Positions 17,580-27,785 of a stretch of 64,000 bases of DNA are shown here, piece after piece. This DNA is from Alphaproteobacteria bacterium (GTDB lineage Bacteria; Pseudomonadota; Alphaproteobacteria; CACIAM-22H2), in assembly GCA_017308135.1 (NCBI GenBank), contig JAFKFM010000010.1, positions 420,296 to 484,295 of the forward strand. The letters are read 5' to 3'. The notes under the pieces are model-generated. The model saw nothing but the letters and a program-made list of their open reading frames with translations, did no database searches and was not told where the DNA came from. Both the position numbers and the translations under genes were made by a program. Every line of letters starts with the position of its first letter. Position 1 is the stretch's first letter.

Positions 17580-17982
17580 GGAAAAACTATAGCGGGGCCA
17601 CGCTGTCGGACTGGATGATAAATTTTCGGGAGGTCATTCGGATTTCCGGTGCGGGGGGCTGCCGAGGTCTTTAGGAAAACTAACAAGTGATTTTACGATC
17701 GCTCAGCAAGCCCATGATTCTTCACGTTTAAGCGCAAAAAATTTATGTTCGGACGGCCCGCCGGCGGGCGCCGTTATGCTGCATCGCAGCGTATAAGTCA
17801 TAGAAATAGAAAGAAGAATCCCGCTGCCCAAAGCGGCGGCAGCTTGACAGGTGAGCGGTTCGAATTTACCCATTAGGGCATCGCGGGGATTCTCCGAAAG
17901 CCTTCCGAAAAAGGCCCGGAGCGTCGGCCGCCGGCGTCCCTCGTTGAGGGCTAGCGATCGAAAAGGGGGCTCGACCCTTCAT
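17580..17982. other. Intergenic region upstream of the selenocysteine formate dehydrogenase
   Basis: About 400 bases separate the divergent M29-like gene from fdnG. It holds a 14-bp palindrome GCCCGCCGGCGGGC at 17756-17769, a small hairpin GCTGC-ATC-GCAGC at 17778-17790, and a good -35 box TTGACA at 17844-17849 without an obvious -10 partner. A short in-frame extension from 17851 has no family resemblance and is treated as leader. No recognised riboswitch is seen. Confidence 0.5.
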
Positions 17983-20900
17983 ATGAACATGCAGCTTTCC
18001 AGGCGCGCTTTCCTGGGGAGGACCGGTGCAGGTATCGCCGGGACCGCCCTCGGTGCGCTCGGCTTCGGAGAGGTGGAGTCTGCTTACGCGCAGGCCGTCC
18101 GCCCCTTCAAGCTGGCGCGCACCACGGAGACGCGCAACACCTGCACCTACTGCTCGGTAGCGTGCGGGATCATCATGTATTCGATGGGCGACGGCTCGAA
18201 AAACGCCAAGTCGGCCGTCATTCATATCGAAGGCGACCCCGACCATCCGGTCAATCGCGGCACGTTGTGCCCGAAGGGTGCCGCCCTTCTCGATTACGTC
18301 CATTCGGAAACGCGCCTGAAATATCCGATGTACCGGAAGCCCGGCTCGGACAAGTTCGAGCGCGTGACCTGGGACTTCGCGCTGGATCGCATCGCGCAGC
18401 TGATGAAGGCCGACCGCGACGCGAACTTCATCGAGAAGAACAACGACGGCCAGACCGTGAACCGGTGGACGACCACCGGCTTCTTGGCCGCTTCCGCAAC
18501 GACGAATGAAACGGCGTTCGCGACCTACAAGGTCGTGCGCAGCGCCGGCATGGTGGTGTTCGACAACCAAGCGCGCGTTTGACACGGTCCTACGGTGTCC
18601 AGTTTGGGCCCAACATTTGGCCGTGGCGCGATGACGAATGGTTGGAACGATATCAAGAACACCGACCTCGTCGTCATCATGGGCGGTAACGCCGCCGAGG
18701 CTCACCCGTGCGGTTTCAAATGGGTGACCGAGGCGAAGGCGCACCGCGGTGCGAAGCTCGTCGTCGTCGATCCGCGTTTCACGCGCTCGGCGGCGGTGGC
18801 CGATTATTACGCGCCGATCCGCCAGGGAACCGACATCGCGTTCCTGATGGGCGTGATCAACTACTGCATCCAGAACGACAAGGTGCAGTGGGACTACGTG
18901 AAATCGTTCACGAACGCGTCGTATATCGTGAAGGAAGGGTTCGAGTATTCGGACGGCCTGTTCACGGGCTACGACGAATCGCGCCGCGACTACAACCGCT
19001 CGACCTGGGACTACGAGTTCGGGGCGGACGGTTTCGCGGTCGTCGACGAGACGCTGCAGAACCCGCGCTGCGTGTGGAACCTGCTCAAGAAGCATGTCGC
19101 GGTCTATACGCCCGAGATGGTCGAGCGTATTTGCGGCACGCCGAAGGACAAGTTCGTCGCCGTCGCGAAGATGATCGCGGAGACGTCGGCCAAAGATAAG
19201 GTCATGACGTCGATGTACGCGCTCGGCTGGACCCAGCACTCGAAGGGGTCCCAGAACATCCGCGGCATGGCGATGCTGCAGTTGATTCTGGGCAACATCG
19301 GCGTGCGCGGGGGCGGCATGAACGCGCTTCGCGGCCACTCCAACATCCAAGGTCTGACCGATATCGGTCTGATGTCGAACCTGATCCCGGGCTACCTCAC
19401 GCTGCCCACGGATCGCGAGGCCGACATCAACGCCTATATGTCGACCCGCGGCTTCCGGCCCCAGCGGCCGGGACAGATGAGCTTCTGGCAGAACTACAAG
19501 AAGTTCTTCGTGTCCTTCCAGAAGTCGATGTACGGGGCGGCGGCGACCAAGGATAACGACTTCGCCTACGACTACCTGCCCAAGCTCGACGTGCCGGCCT
19601 ACGACGTGCTGCGCGCGTTCGAGTTGATGCACCAGGGCAAGATGAACGGGTATTTCTGCCAGGGCTTCAACCCGCTGATGTCCTTCCCGAACAAGCGGAA
19701 GCTGACGGCGGCGCTGTCCAAGCTGAAATTCCTGGTCATCTTCGATCCGCTGGAAACCGAAACGGCGCGGTTCTGGGAGAACCACGGCGAGTTCAACGAC
19801 GTCAATCCGGCGTCGATCCAGACGGAAGTGATCCAGCTGCCGACCACCTGCTTCGCCGAGGACGAAGGGTCGCTGACCAATTCGTCGCGGTGGATCCAGT
19901 GGCATTGGCCGGCGGCCGAGCCGCCGGGCGAGGCCAAGACGGACATCTGGATCATGGCCCAGCTGCATCTGAAGCTGAAGGCGCTGTACAAGAAGGACGG
20001 GGGCAAATTCCCCGACCCGATCGTCAACCTGCACTGGCCTTACCGTCTGCCGAACGATCCGCAGCCGGAGGAAATCGCGCGCGAGCTCAACGGCTATGTC
20101 GTCGAGAACGTGCCCGATCCGAACGACGCGACGAAGCTGGTCCTCGAAAAGGGCAAGCAGGTTCCGACGTTCGGTGTCCTTCGCGACGACGGATCGACGG
20201 CGTGCGGCTGCTGGATCTATGCCGGCATCTACACCGAGGCCGGCAATATGATGGCCCGGCGCGGCACGGCCGATCCCGGCGACACGGGCGCCTATTCGCA
20301 ATGGGCGTTCTCGTGGCCGGCCAACCGGCGGATCCTCTACAACCGCGCTTCGTCGGACATCAACGGCAAACCGTGGGATGAAAGCCGCAAGCTGATCTGG
20401 TGGAACGGCACGAATTGGGGCGGCTTCGACGTTCCCGATATCGCGCCCACCGCCAAGCCCCAGGATGTGGGCCCGTTCATCATGAATCCGGAAGGCGTGT
20501 CGCGCCTGTTCACCCGGGGCATGATGCGCGAAGGTCCGTTCCCGGTGCACTACGAGCCGTTCGAATCCCCGATCGCCAATCCGATCGCCCCGAAGATCCA
20601 GGGCAATCCGGTGGCGCGCGTGTTCCGCGGGGATATGGAACAGTTCGGCGATTCGAAGGAGTTCCCGTACGCGGCGACCTCCTATCGTCTCACCGAGCAT
20701 TTCCACTTCTGGACCAAGCACGTCTGGGTCAACGCCGTCCTGCAGCCCGAATTCTTCGTCGAGATCTCGGAAGAGCTCGCGAAGGAGAAGAAGATCGCGT
20801 CGGGCGGTTGGGTGCGCGTGTGGTCCAAACGCGGGTCCGTGAAGGCGAAGGCCGTGGTCACGAAACGCATCCGTCCGCTCGTCTGCGACGGGAAGACGGT

Positions 20901-21063
20901 GCATATCGTGGGCATTCCGATCCATTGGGGCTTTACGGGTGCGGCGAAGAAGGGGTTCGGTGCGAATATGCTGACTCCCTTCGTGGGCGACGCGAACATC
21001 GAAACGCCGGAATACAAGGCGTTCCTTGTCGACGTCGAACCCATCGCCGGCGCTCAGGTCTAG
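17983..21063 (+). CDS. fdnG: Selenocysteine-containing formate dehydrogenase, catalytic subunit (UGA at codon 200 read through)
   Basis: This is the periplasmic molybdenum subunit of membrane-bound formate dehydrogenase (FdnG/FdoG), oxidising formate to CO2. It starts with a Tat signal (SRRAFLGRTG) and has the [4Fe-4S] Cys residues 54, 57 and 61 in CTYCSVAC, then LCPKGAAL. The frame meets TGA at 18580-18582. The context NQARV-TGA-HGPTV, followed by FGRGAMTN, is exactly the FdnG selenocysteine site, and the frame stays open and homologous to the end, so the codon is selenocysteine (residue 200), not a mutation. Length 1026 residues matches E. coli FdnG (1015). The start at 17983 gives a normal Tat signal; 17989 is an alternative. 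It is the first gene of an island with selA, selB and selC, which decode this UGA. Confidence 0.95.
18597..18609 (+). other. Candidate SECIS hairpin after the selenocysteine codon
   Basis: Fourteen bases after the TGA, GUCC and GGGC pair (one G-U) around a five-base loop AGUUU. Bacterial SECIS elements sit in the coding sequence right after UGA and present a small GU-containing loop to SelB; this matches in place and shape, although the stem is short and I have not folded it by energy. Confidence 0.55.
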
Positions 21064-21075
21064 GGAGGGAAGATC

Positions 21076-21978
21076 ATGGCAACGCTTCAATCCCAGGACA
21101 TCGTCCGCCGGTCGGCCACGACGTTCACCCCGCCCGCGGCGCGTCACCAGATCAAGGTCGCCAAGCTCATCGATGTATCCAAATGCATCGGGTGCAAGGC
21201 GTGCCAGGCGGCGTGCCTCGAATGGAACAATCTGCGCGAAGACGTCGGCGTCAACGTGGGGCAATACCAAAACCCCCACGATTTGACCGCCAACTCCTGG
21301 ACGCTGATGCGTTTCACCGAGTGGGTGAATCCGGAGACCGACAACCTCGAATGGCTGATCCGCAAGGACGGCTGCATGCACTGCGAGGATCCGGGCTGCT
21401 TGAAAGCCTGTCCCTCGCCGGGCGCTATCGTTCAGTACTCGAACGGGATCGTCGATTTCGTTTCCGAGAACTGCATCGGTTGCGGCTACTGCATCAAGGG
21501 ATGCCCGTTCAACATCCCGCGTATCTCGAAGGCCGACAGCAAGGCGTATAAGTGCACGCTTTGCGTCGATCGCGTGTCCGTCGGTCAGGCGCCGGCTTGC
21601 GCCAAATCCTGCCCGACCCAGGCGATCGTGTTCGGTACCAAGGAAGCGATGCTCGAACACGCCGCGGGCCGCGTGACCGATCTCAAGTCGCGCGGCTACA
21701 AGAACGCGGGCATCTACGACCCGCCGGGCGTGGGCGGCACGCATGTGCTGTACGTGCTGCATCACGCCGACAAGCCGCAGATTTACGCGAACCTTCCCAA
21801 CAATCCGGCGATCAGCCCGATCGTCGGCCTGTGGAAGGGAACCGTCAAATACGCGGGCATGGCGGCGCTCGGCTTGATGGCCGTGTTCGGGTTCATGCAC
21901 CACGTCGTCGCCGGACCCAACGAGGTCTCGGAAGAGGACGAGGCGAACGCGAAGAAACTGAAGGATGCCGCCGAATGA
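21076..21978 (+). CDS. fdnH: Formate dehydrogenase iron-sulfur (beta) subunit
   Basis: The 300-residue electron-transfer subunit passes electrons from FdnG to the cytochrome b subunit. It has four ferredoxin-like clusters: [11 protein letters not shown], then [24 protein letters not shown] and the group CTLCVDR with CAKSC. One hydrophobic helix (about residues 250-275, [20 protein letters not shown]) near the C-terminus anchors it in the membrane, as in FdnH. It lies 12 bases after fdnG, and its TGA overlaps the ATG of fdnI. Confidence 0.95.
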   Translation: MATLQSQDIVRRSATTFTPPAARHQIKVAKLIDVSKCIGCKACQAACLEWNNLREDVGVNVGQYQNPHDLTANSWTLMRFTEWVNPETDNLEWLIRKDGCMHCEDPGCLKACPSPGAIVQYSNGIVDFVSENCIGCGYCIKGCPFNIPRISKADSKAYKCTLCVDRVSVGQAPACAKSCPTQAIVFGTKEAMLEHAAGRVTDLKSRGYKNAGIYDPPGVGGTHVLYVLHHADKPQIYANLPNNPAISPIVGLWKGTVKYAGMAALGLMAVFGFMHHVVAGPNEVSEEDEANAKKLKDAAE

Positions 21979-22634
21979 GCACGACCCATAACGAGAAATC
22001 GTCGACGGTCCAACGCTACTCGGCGGGCGCGCGGGTCAATCACTGGATTACGGCGGGGAGCCTTGTGCTCCTCGCTCTTTCCGGTCTCGCGCTGTTCCAT
22101 CCCAGCCTGTTCTTCCTGACCGCCTTCTTCGGCGGCGGGGAGACGACGCGCGCCGTCCATCCGTGGATCGGCGTCGTGTTGTTCTTCAGCTTCCTCGGCC
22201 TGTTCTTCCGCTTCTGGCGCGCGAATCTTTGGAACCGCACCGATAACGTGTGGATGTCCAAACTTCGCGACGTGCTGGCGGGCAACGAAGAAAACATGCC
22301 GGAGATCGGCAAGTACAACGCCGGTCAGAAGCTGGTTTTCTGGTCGATGTCGGCGCTGATCTTGATCCTGATCACCAGCGGCATCGTGGTTTGGGACGAG
22401 TATTTCTATCAATACACGTCGATCGACCAGAAGCGTTACGCCATCCTGGTCCACTCGCTGGCGGCGATCGCCGCCATCTCGGTCTGGATCGTCCATGTTT
22501 ACGCGGCGATCTGGGTCAAGGGCACGATCCGCGCGATGACGCGCGGCTCGGTGACCGGCGGCTGGGCGTGGCGCCATCATCGCAAGTGGTTGCGCGAATT
22601 GGTGGCCGGCAAGGCGACGGGCGCGGGCAAGTAG
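21975..22634 (+). CDS. fdnI: Formate dehydrogenase cytochrome b (gamma) subunit
   Basis: The 219-residue membrane protein has four transmembrane helices (about residues 22-42, 55-76, 115-135 and 150-172) and the haem-b/quinone-site His residues expected in Fdn[24 protein letters not shown] and IVHVYAAIW. It passes electrons from FdnH to the quinone pool. The ATG at 21975 overlaps the fdnH stop (ATGA); the longer upstream frame is a shadow. Confidence 0.93.
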   Translation: MSTTHNEKSSTVQRYSAGARVNHWITAGSLVLLALSGLALFHPSLFFLTAFFGGGETTRAVHPWIGVVLFFSFLGLFFRFWRANLWNRTDNVWMSKLRDVLAGNEENMPEIGKYNAGQKLVFWSMSALILILITSGIVVWDEYFYQYTSIDQKRYAILVHSLAAIAAISVWIVHVYAAIWVKGTIRAMTRGSVTGGWAWRHHRKWLRELVAGKATGAGK

Positions 22635-22670
22635 AAAAATCCCGCGCACGCGCTAGTATGGTATGCGCAC

Positions 22671-22693
22671 GGGTTCCCCGGTCCCGGGGACCC
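22671..22693 (+). other. Hairpin between fdnI and fdhE
   Basis: GGGTTCCC and GGGGACCC form an 8-bp stem (one G-U) with a 7-base loop, 18 bases before the fdhE start. No T-run follows. It may be a processing or stabilising stem that separates the abundant structural mRNA from the accessory genes. Confidence 0.4.
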
Positions 22694-22710
22694 GAATTTG
22701 AGGGCTCGAA

Positions 22711-23628
22711 ATGGCGAAAGGCGGCAATCCTCTTCACGATTCGGTACCGATCGGGGAGGAGGCGAAACCGCCTTTCGCGATACTGCCGGACCCGGCGGCT
22801 CTGTTCGCCGCCCGGGCCGCGCGGTTCCGGGCCTTGGCGGACGGGCACGAGCTCGGGCCGTATCTTCTCTTCCTCGCCGGCATCGCGGATATACAGAACG
22901 CCCTGATCGGCGATCTGCCCGCCGTCGCGCGGCCGAACGCCGAGGCGTTGGCGCGTGCCGAATCCTTCGGCATGCCGCCGCTCGACCGAAACGCGTTCGT
23001 CTACGACGACATGTTCAAGGCGACCTTCGCCCGGCTGCTGACGGCGGCGGGCGAACTCGACATGCCGCAGGCCGCGCGCGACGCGCTGGATCGTCTGACC
23101 GCGGCGGACGATGCGCGGCGCGAGGAACTCGCCCGTTCCATGCTGGCGGATTCGGCGGAGGTCGAATTCCTCGCCGACCATATTTTCGTCGCCGCCGCGT
23201 TGCAGGTGCATCTCGCGCGCCTCGCCGCGACGCTCGACGCCGACAAGCTCGTCGAAATCGGGCCGGGTGCATGCCCGTCCTGCGGCGGGCCGCCGGTCTC
23301 GACGATGGTTGTCGGCTGGCAAGGGTCCCACGGCAGTCGGTTCTGCGTCTGCGCGCATTGCGCGACGAAGTGGAACTACGTGCGCATCAAATGCACGCTG
23401 TGCGGCGAGACCAAGGGGATCGAATATCACGAGGTCGACGGCTCCGGCGGCGCGGTGAAGGCGGAAAGCTGCACGTCCTGCGGCGGCTATGTGAAGGCGC
23501 TGCAGCAGATCAAGCACCCCGACGTCGATCCGGTCGCCGACGACGTGGCCTCGCTCGCCCTCGATATCTTGATGCGCGAAGAAGGTCGACGGCGCGGCGC
23601 CGTGAATCCCTTCCTGTTCGGCTACTGA
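22711..23628 (+). CDS. fdhE: Formate dehydrogenase accessory protein FdhE
   Basis: FdhE is needed for activity of the membrane formate dehydrogenases and binds the catalytic subunit. The 305-residue protein has the long helical N-domain and then paired Cys motifs CPSC, CAHC, CTLC and CTSC (about residues 190-265), matching the rubredoxin-like metal sites of FdhE. The C-terminus ending NPFLFGY is also typical of the family. It lies 76 bases after fdnI and one base before selA. Confidence 0.92.
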   Translation: MAKGGNPLHDSVPIGEEAKPPFAILPDPAALFAARAARFRALADGHELGPYLLFLAGIADIQNALIGDLPAVARPNAEALARAESFGMPPLDRNAFVYDDMFKATFARLLTAAGELDMPQAARDALDRLTAADDARREELARSMLADSAEVEFLADHIFVAAALQVHLARLAATLDADKLVEIGPGACPSCGGPPVSTMVVGWQGSHGSRFCVCAHCATKWNYVRIKCTLCGETKGIEYHEVDGSGGAVKAESCTSCGGYVKALQQIKHPDVDPVADDVASLALDILMREEGRRRGAVNPFLFGY

Positions 23629-23629
23629 C

Positions 23630-25009
23630 ATGGCCCCCGAGGACACCGGCATTTCCCCCCGACGCCGGCTTCCGTCGGTGGACGAGGCGCTGAAAGCGCC
23701 CGAGGCCGCGGCGGCCCTCGCCAAGCACGGGCGCACGGCGCTGGTCGATGCGCTGCGGGCGGCCATCGCCGAATTCCGCGCGAAGGGTGCGGGCGCTTCG
23801 GCGGCCGAGGCGGCCGTTGCGGCGTCGGCATTGCTCGACAAGGCCGACCGGCCGCGGTTGCGCGCGGTGCATAACCTCACCGGCACGATCCTGCACACCA
23901 ATCTCGGCCGCGCCTTGCTGGCCGAAGCGGCGATCGAAGCGGCAACGAACGCGATGCGCTCTGCCGTGGCGCTCGAATACGACATAGCGACCGGCAAGCG
24001 CGGCGAGCGCGACGATATCGTGCGCGAACTCCTCTGCAAGCTGACGGGCGCGGAAGACGCGACCGTCGTGAACAACAACGCCGCCGCCGTGCTGCTCTGC
24101 CTCAACGCGATCGGCGCCGGTAAGGAAACCATCGTCTCGCGCGGCGAATTGATCGAAATCGGCGGCGCGTTCCGCATGCCGGACATCATGGCGCGCGCGG
24201 GCACGACGCTGGTCGAAATCGGCACGACCAACCGCACGCATGCGAAGGATTACGCGGGCGCCATCGGCGAGCGCACGGCGCTGCTGATGAAGGTGCATAC
24301 GTCCAACTACCGCATCCAAGGTTTCGTCAAGGAAGTGCCGCCCCGCGAAGTGGCCGAGATCGCCCATGCGCATGGCCTTCCGATGCTCAACGATCTGGGC
24401 TCGGGCACGCTGATCGATCTCGACGGCTACGGGCTTGCGCACGAGCCGACGGTTGCCGAGGCGGTCGCGGAAGGGGCGGATCTGGTCACCTTCTCGGGCG
24501 ACAAGCTGCTCGGCGGGCCGCAGACCGGTTTCATCGTCGGCAAGAAGGCGCTGATCGAGAAGATCAACCGCAACCCGATGAAGCGCGCCTTGCGCGTCGA
24601 TAAGATGCGCCTCGCCGCGTTGGAAGCGACGCTGCGGCTGTATCTCAATCCCGAGAAGCTCGCCGAACGTCTGCCGACGATGCGTTTGATCGCGCGCCCG
24701 GTGGCGGAGATCGAAGCGGTCGCCGCGCGTATCGCCGGCCCGATCGGCGATGTGTTGGGTGCGCGTTTCGCCGTCGTACCAATCCAATGCGAAAGCCAGG
24801 TCGGCTCCGGCGCCATGCCGCTCTCGGTCTTGAAAAGTGCGGGGCTGTCGATCAAGGGCCGGCCGCTCGATGCGCTGGCCACGGCCTTGCGTGAGCTGCC
24901 GGTCCCCGTGATCGGCCGGTTGGAAGACGGCGCGCTCATTCTCGATTGCCGTTGCCTGGAGGACGAGCCCGCCTTCCTCGCCAATTTCGCGAAGCTCGCC
25001 TTGCCATGA
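23630..25009 (+). CDS. selA: L-seryl-tRNA(Sec) selenium transferase
   Basis: SelA is a PLP enzyme that turns seryl-tRNA(Sec) into selenocysteyl-tRNA(Sec) using selenophosphate. The 459-residue length fits the family (463 in E. coli). Visible are the N-domain with LPSVDEAL, the motif NLTGTILHTNLGRALL, NNNAAAVLL, the loop LGSGTLIDL and the PLP Lys in FSGDKLLGGPQ. It begins one base after the fdhE stop, and its TGA overlaps the ATG of the next gene, so it is part of the fdn-sel operon. Confidence 0.96.
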   Translation: MAPEDTGISPRRRLPSVDEALKAPEAAAALAKHGRTALVDALRAAIAEFRAKGAGASAAEAAVAASALLDKADRPRLRAVHNLTGTILHTNLGRALLAEAAIEAATNAMRSAVALEYDIATGKRGERDDIVRELLCKLTGAEDATVVNNNAAAVLLCLNAIGAGKETIVSRGELIEIGGAFRMPDIMARAGTTLVEIGTTNRTHAKDYAGAIGERTALLMKVHTSNYRIQGFVKEVPPREVAEIAHAHGLPMLNDLGSGTLIDLDGYGLAHEPTVAEAVAEGADLVTFSGDKLLGGPQTGFIVGKKALIEKINRNPMKRALRVDKMRLAALEATLRLYLNPEKLAERLPTMRLIARPVAEIEAVAARIAGPIGDVLGARFAVVPIQCESQVGSGAMPLSVLKSAGLSIKGRPLDALATALRELPVPVIGRLEDGALILDCRCLEDEPAFLANFAKLALP

Positions 25010-25710
25010 GTGCCGCCCTCGACATTCAGGCGGAGATGGCGCGCGCGCGCGATGCCGCCGATCGCGAGGATTACCAGACCGCGCTCGCGATCTGGGGACC
25101 GCTCGCCCATGCCGGTGTCGCACGCGCCCAAAACAATATCGGCGCTTGTTTCGCCGAAGGCATGGGCGTGGAACGCGACGGCGAACTGGCGCGCAAATGG
25201 CTGGAACTTTCGGCGCAATCGGGCGACCCGATCGGGCAGCGCAATCTCGCCACGCTGCTGTTCCGGGGCGAACTCGTGCCCATCGATGTGGCGCAGGCCG
25301 CCGATCTCTATCGCAAATCGGCCGAGGCGGGCGACGCGCTCGCCCAGGACATGCTGTCCTGGCTGCTGCTCGAAGGCGAGGATTTGCCGACCGATCCGGT
25401 CGAAGCCTTGCGCTGGGCGAAGAAGGCGGCGGAGCAGGGTGTCGCCTCGGCGATGACGCGTATCGGCATGATCCATCACAACGCGCTGGGCGTCGAGCGG
25501 AACCCGGTCGTGGCCGCGCATTGGTGGCGCGAGGCCGCGTCGCGTGGCGACGCCGATGGGCAGGCGATGTATGGGGCGGCCTTGCATCTGGGGGCGGGTG
25601 TCGCGCGCGATCCCGCCGAAGCTTTGGCGTGGCTCACGCGCGCCGCCGCCAATGGCAGCAAACTCGCCGAGCCGTTCCTTCCGGCCGCGCAAGCGGCGGT
25701 GACGCCATGA
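25006..25710 (+). CDS. Sel1-like repeat protein between selA and selB
   Basis: The 234-residue protein is built of about five Sel1-like (TPR-related) repeats of some 36 residues, for example AQNNIGACFAEGMGVERD and MTRIGMIHHNALGVERNP. Such repeats scaffold protein-protein contacts. No signal peptide is seen, so it is probably cytosolic. It overlaps selA (ATGA at 25006-25009) and selB (ATGA at 25707-25710), so its synthesis is locked to both; a role in Sec insertion or in handling the SelA decamer is possible but unproven. Confidence 0.8.
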   Translation: MSAALDIQAEMARARDAADREDYQTALAIWGPLAHAGVARAQNNIGACFAEGMGVERDGELARKWLELSAQSGDPIGQRNLATLLFRGELVPIDVAQAADLYRKSAEAGDALAQDMLSWLLLEGEDLPTDPVEALRWAKKAAEQGVASAMTRIGMIHHNALGVERNPVVAAHWWREAASRGDADGQAMYGAALHLGAGVARDPAEALAWLTRAAANGSKLAEPFLPAAQAAVTP

Positions 25711-27785
25711 TCGTCGGCACCGCGGGGCATATCGATCACGGCAAGACCTCGCTGGTGCGCACGCTCACCGGCGTCGATACCGACCGTCTCAAGGAAGAGA
25801 AGACGCGCGGCATTTCGATCGAGCTGGGCTTCGCCTATTTGCCGGCCCCCGACGGGCAGATCGTCGGCTTCGTCGACGTGCCCGGCCACGAGAAGCTCGT
25901 CCACACGATGCTGGCCGGGGCGAGCGGCATCGATTTCGTCGTGCTGGTCGTCGCGGCCGATGACGGCATCATGCCGCAAACGCGCGAGCATCTCGCCATC
26001 GTCGAATTGCTCGGCATCAAGCGCGGTCTGGTCGCACTGACCAAGATCGACGCCGTCGCCGAGGATCGCGTGGCGGAAGTGACGCGCGAGATCGAGAACG
26101 TGCTCGCCGATACGTTGCTCGCGGGCGCTGCGATCCATCCCGTGTCGTCGATCACCGGGCAAGGGATCGCCGAATTGAAGGCGGCGCTGTTCGACGCCTC
26201 GACCGCGATCCCGCGCCGGCCCGACGATGGACGCTTCCGCCTCGCCGTCGATCGCTGCTTCGCGCTCGCCGGGGCGGGGACGGTCGTGACCGGCACGGTA
26301 TTGTCGGGGCGGGTCAACATCGGCGACGCGGTCGTCGTCAGCCCGGCGGGCCTGACCGCACGCGTGCGCTCGATCCACGCCCAGAACCGTGCGGCGGAGG
26401 AAGGCCGCGCGGGCGATCGTTGCGCGCTTGGCCTGACGGGATCGGATATTTCCAAGGACGCGATATCGCGCGGCGACGTGGTGCTCGACGGCGTGTTGCA
26501 TGCGCCGACCGACCGCATCGACGCCGAGTTGACCGTGATGCGCGGCGAGCCCAAACCCGTCGGCCAATGGATGCCGGTGCGTTTGCATCACGCCTCGATC
26601 TCGGTGCCCGCGCGTATCGTGCTGCTCGACGACGCGGATGTGGCGCCGGGCAAGACGGCGCCTGTGCAGCTCGTGCTCGAGGCGAAGATCGCGGCCGCCG
26701 TCGGCGATCGCTTCGTTATCCGCGACGTCTCGGCACAGCGCACGATCGGCGGTGGACGATTCCTGGATCTGCGCGCACCGGCGCGCAAACGCCGCACGCC
26801 CGAACGCCGCGCCCAGCTCGATGCGCTGGCGCTCGGCGATCCGGCCAAGGCGCTTGCCGCGTTGCTGGAACTGCCGCCCTATAACGTCGATTTCGGCGCC
26901 TTCGCGCGCGACCGCGTTCTCACCGCCGATAACGCCGACGCGATCGCCCGGACTTTGGGCGTCGTCCGCTTTACGGCCTCGGGCGGCGAAATCGCGATCT
27001 CGGCGCCGAATTGGACCAAGCTGCGCGAGGATATCCGCCGCGCGCTCGAGAGCTATCACAAAGACAATCCCGATCTGCCGGGGATCGGGCTCGAACGTTT
27101 GCGCATGCAGATGGAAATCAAGCTTGCGGCGCCGTTCTTCCTGACCGCATTGCGCGCGATGGCGAAGGCGGGCGAGATTTCGCTCGACGGCGCTTGGGTG
27201 CGCTTGGCGACGCACGAAGGCAAGCTGACGGCGAGCGACGAAAAGCTCTGGGCCTTGATGGCGCCCTTGTTGACCGGCACGGAACGCTTCCGTCCGCCGC
27301 GCGTGCGCGATATCGCCGGTTTGCTGATCGTCCAGGAAACCGAAGTGCGCCGGTTGCTGAAACTGCTCGGCCGCATGGGCAAGGTCGACGAGATCGCGCA
27401 CGACCATTTCTTCCCGCGCGAAACCGTGTCGGAAATGGTCGATATCTGCGTCGACATCTCAGCCAAGGCCAAAGACGCGAATTTCACCGCCGCGCAATTG
27501 CGCGACCGGCTCGACAACGGCCGCAAGGTCGCGATCCAAATCCTCGAATTCTTCGACCGGCACGGCGTTACCCTGCGCAAGGGCGATTTGCGCCGGCCCA
27601 ACCCGCATCGGCTTGATCTGTTCCGCAAGCTGGGGCAAGAAGAAGGCAAGTCCAACGTGCTTAAAATCGGAAGAGACTCGTCCCCGGTGGGGCGTCCGGG
27701 CTTCAAACCCGGGTGGGGCCGCGAGCCGGTCCTAGGTGGGTTCGACTCCCATTCTCTTCCGCCAGATTCCGGGGGCGCACGATGA
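25707..27785 (+). CDS. selB: Selenocysteine-specific elongation factor SelB; frame runs through selC
   Basis: SelB delivers Sec-tRNA(Sec) to UGA at SECIS-bearing ribosomes. The GTPase domain has GHIDHGKT at residues 6-13, DVPGHE and TKID; three beta-barrel domains follow, and the C-terminal winged helices (about residues 420-650) would bind the SECIS. The start at 25707 overlaps the previous stop. The open frame gives 692 residues, versus 614 in E. coli, because no stop occurs before or within the selC tRNA gene at 27669-27764; the first stop is at 27783, overlapping the next ATG. The conserved protein looks complete by about FRKLGQEEG (near 27645), so the last 40 or so residues are translated tRNA sequence. 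Confidence 0.93.
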   Translation: MIVGTAGHIDHGKTSLVRTLTGVDTDRLKEEKTRGISIELGFAYLPAPDGQIVGFVDVPGHEKLVHTMLAGASGIDFVVLVVAADDGIMPQTREHLAIVELLGIKRGLVALTKIDAVAEDRVAEVTREIENVLADTLLAGAAIHPVSSITGQGIAELKAALFDASTAIPRRPDDGRFRLAVDRCFALAGAGTVVTGTVLSGRVNIGDAVVVSPAGLTARVRSIHAQNRAAEEGRAGDRCALGLTGSDISKDAISRGDVVLDGVLHAPTDRIDAELTVMRGEPKPVGQWMPVRLHHASISVPARIVLLDDADVAPGKTAPVQLVLEAKIAAAVGDRFVIRDVSAQRTIGGGRFLDLRAPARKRRTPERRAQLDALALGDPAKALAALLELPPYNVDFGAFARDRVLTADNADAIARTLGVVRFTASGGEIAISAPNWTKLREDIRRALESYHKDNPDLPGIGLERLRMQMEIKLAAPFFLTALRAMAKAGEISLDGAWVRLATHEGKLTASDEKLWALMAPLLTGTERFRPPRVRDIAGLLIVQETEVRRLLKLLGRMGKVDEIAHDHFFPRETVSEMVDICVDISAKAKDANFTAAQLRDRLDNGRKVAIQILEFFDRHGVTLRKGDLRRPNPHRLDLFRKLGQEEGKSNVLKIGRDSSPVGRPGFKPGWGREPVLGGFDSHSLPPDSGGAR
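27669..27764 (+). tRNA. selC: tRNA-Sec (anticodon TCA)
   Basis: The 96-base gene has the features specific to bacterial selenocysteine tRNA: an 8-bp acceptor stem GGAAGAGA with TCTCTTCC, an anticodon stem CCGGG/CCCGG closing the loop CTTCAAA with anticodon TCA, a long variable arm (about 27711-27735), a T arm GTGGG-TTCGACT-CCCAT, and G plus encoded CCA at the 3' end. It lies on the same strand inside the selB-downstream operon and overlaps the selB frame. Confidence 0.96.

Noticed and set aside
17851..17982. A 44-codon N-terminal extension of fdnG starting at 17851
   Set aside because: It has no family similarity and would place the Tat signal too far from the N-terminus; the start at 17983 is better.
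18580..18582. TGA in the formate dehydrogenase as a nonsense mutation or split gene
   Set aside because: The exact FdnG selenocysteine context, continuing homology, a SECIS-like hairpin and linked selA, selB and selC make selenocysteine far more likely.
17866..21903. A very long minus-strand ORF of 1345 codons opposite the formate dehydrogenase
   Set aside because: It is antisense to the fdn genes, made open by GC-rich third positions; it has no family features and the plus-strand frames are clearly conserved.
27713..27781. An upstream in-frame extension of the 142-residue gene into selC
   Set aside because: It lies within the tRNA gene; the ATG at 27782 is the natural start.
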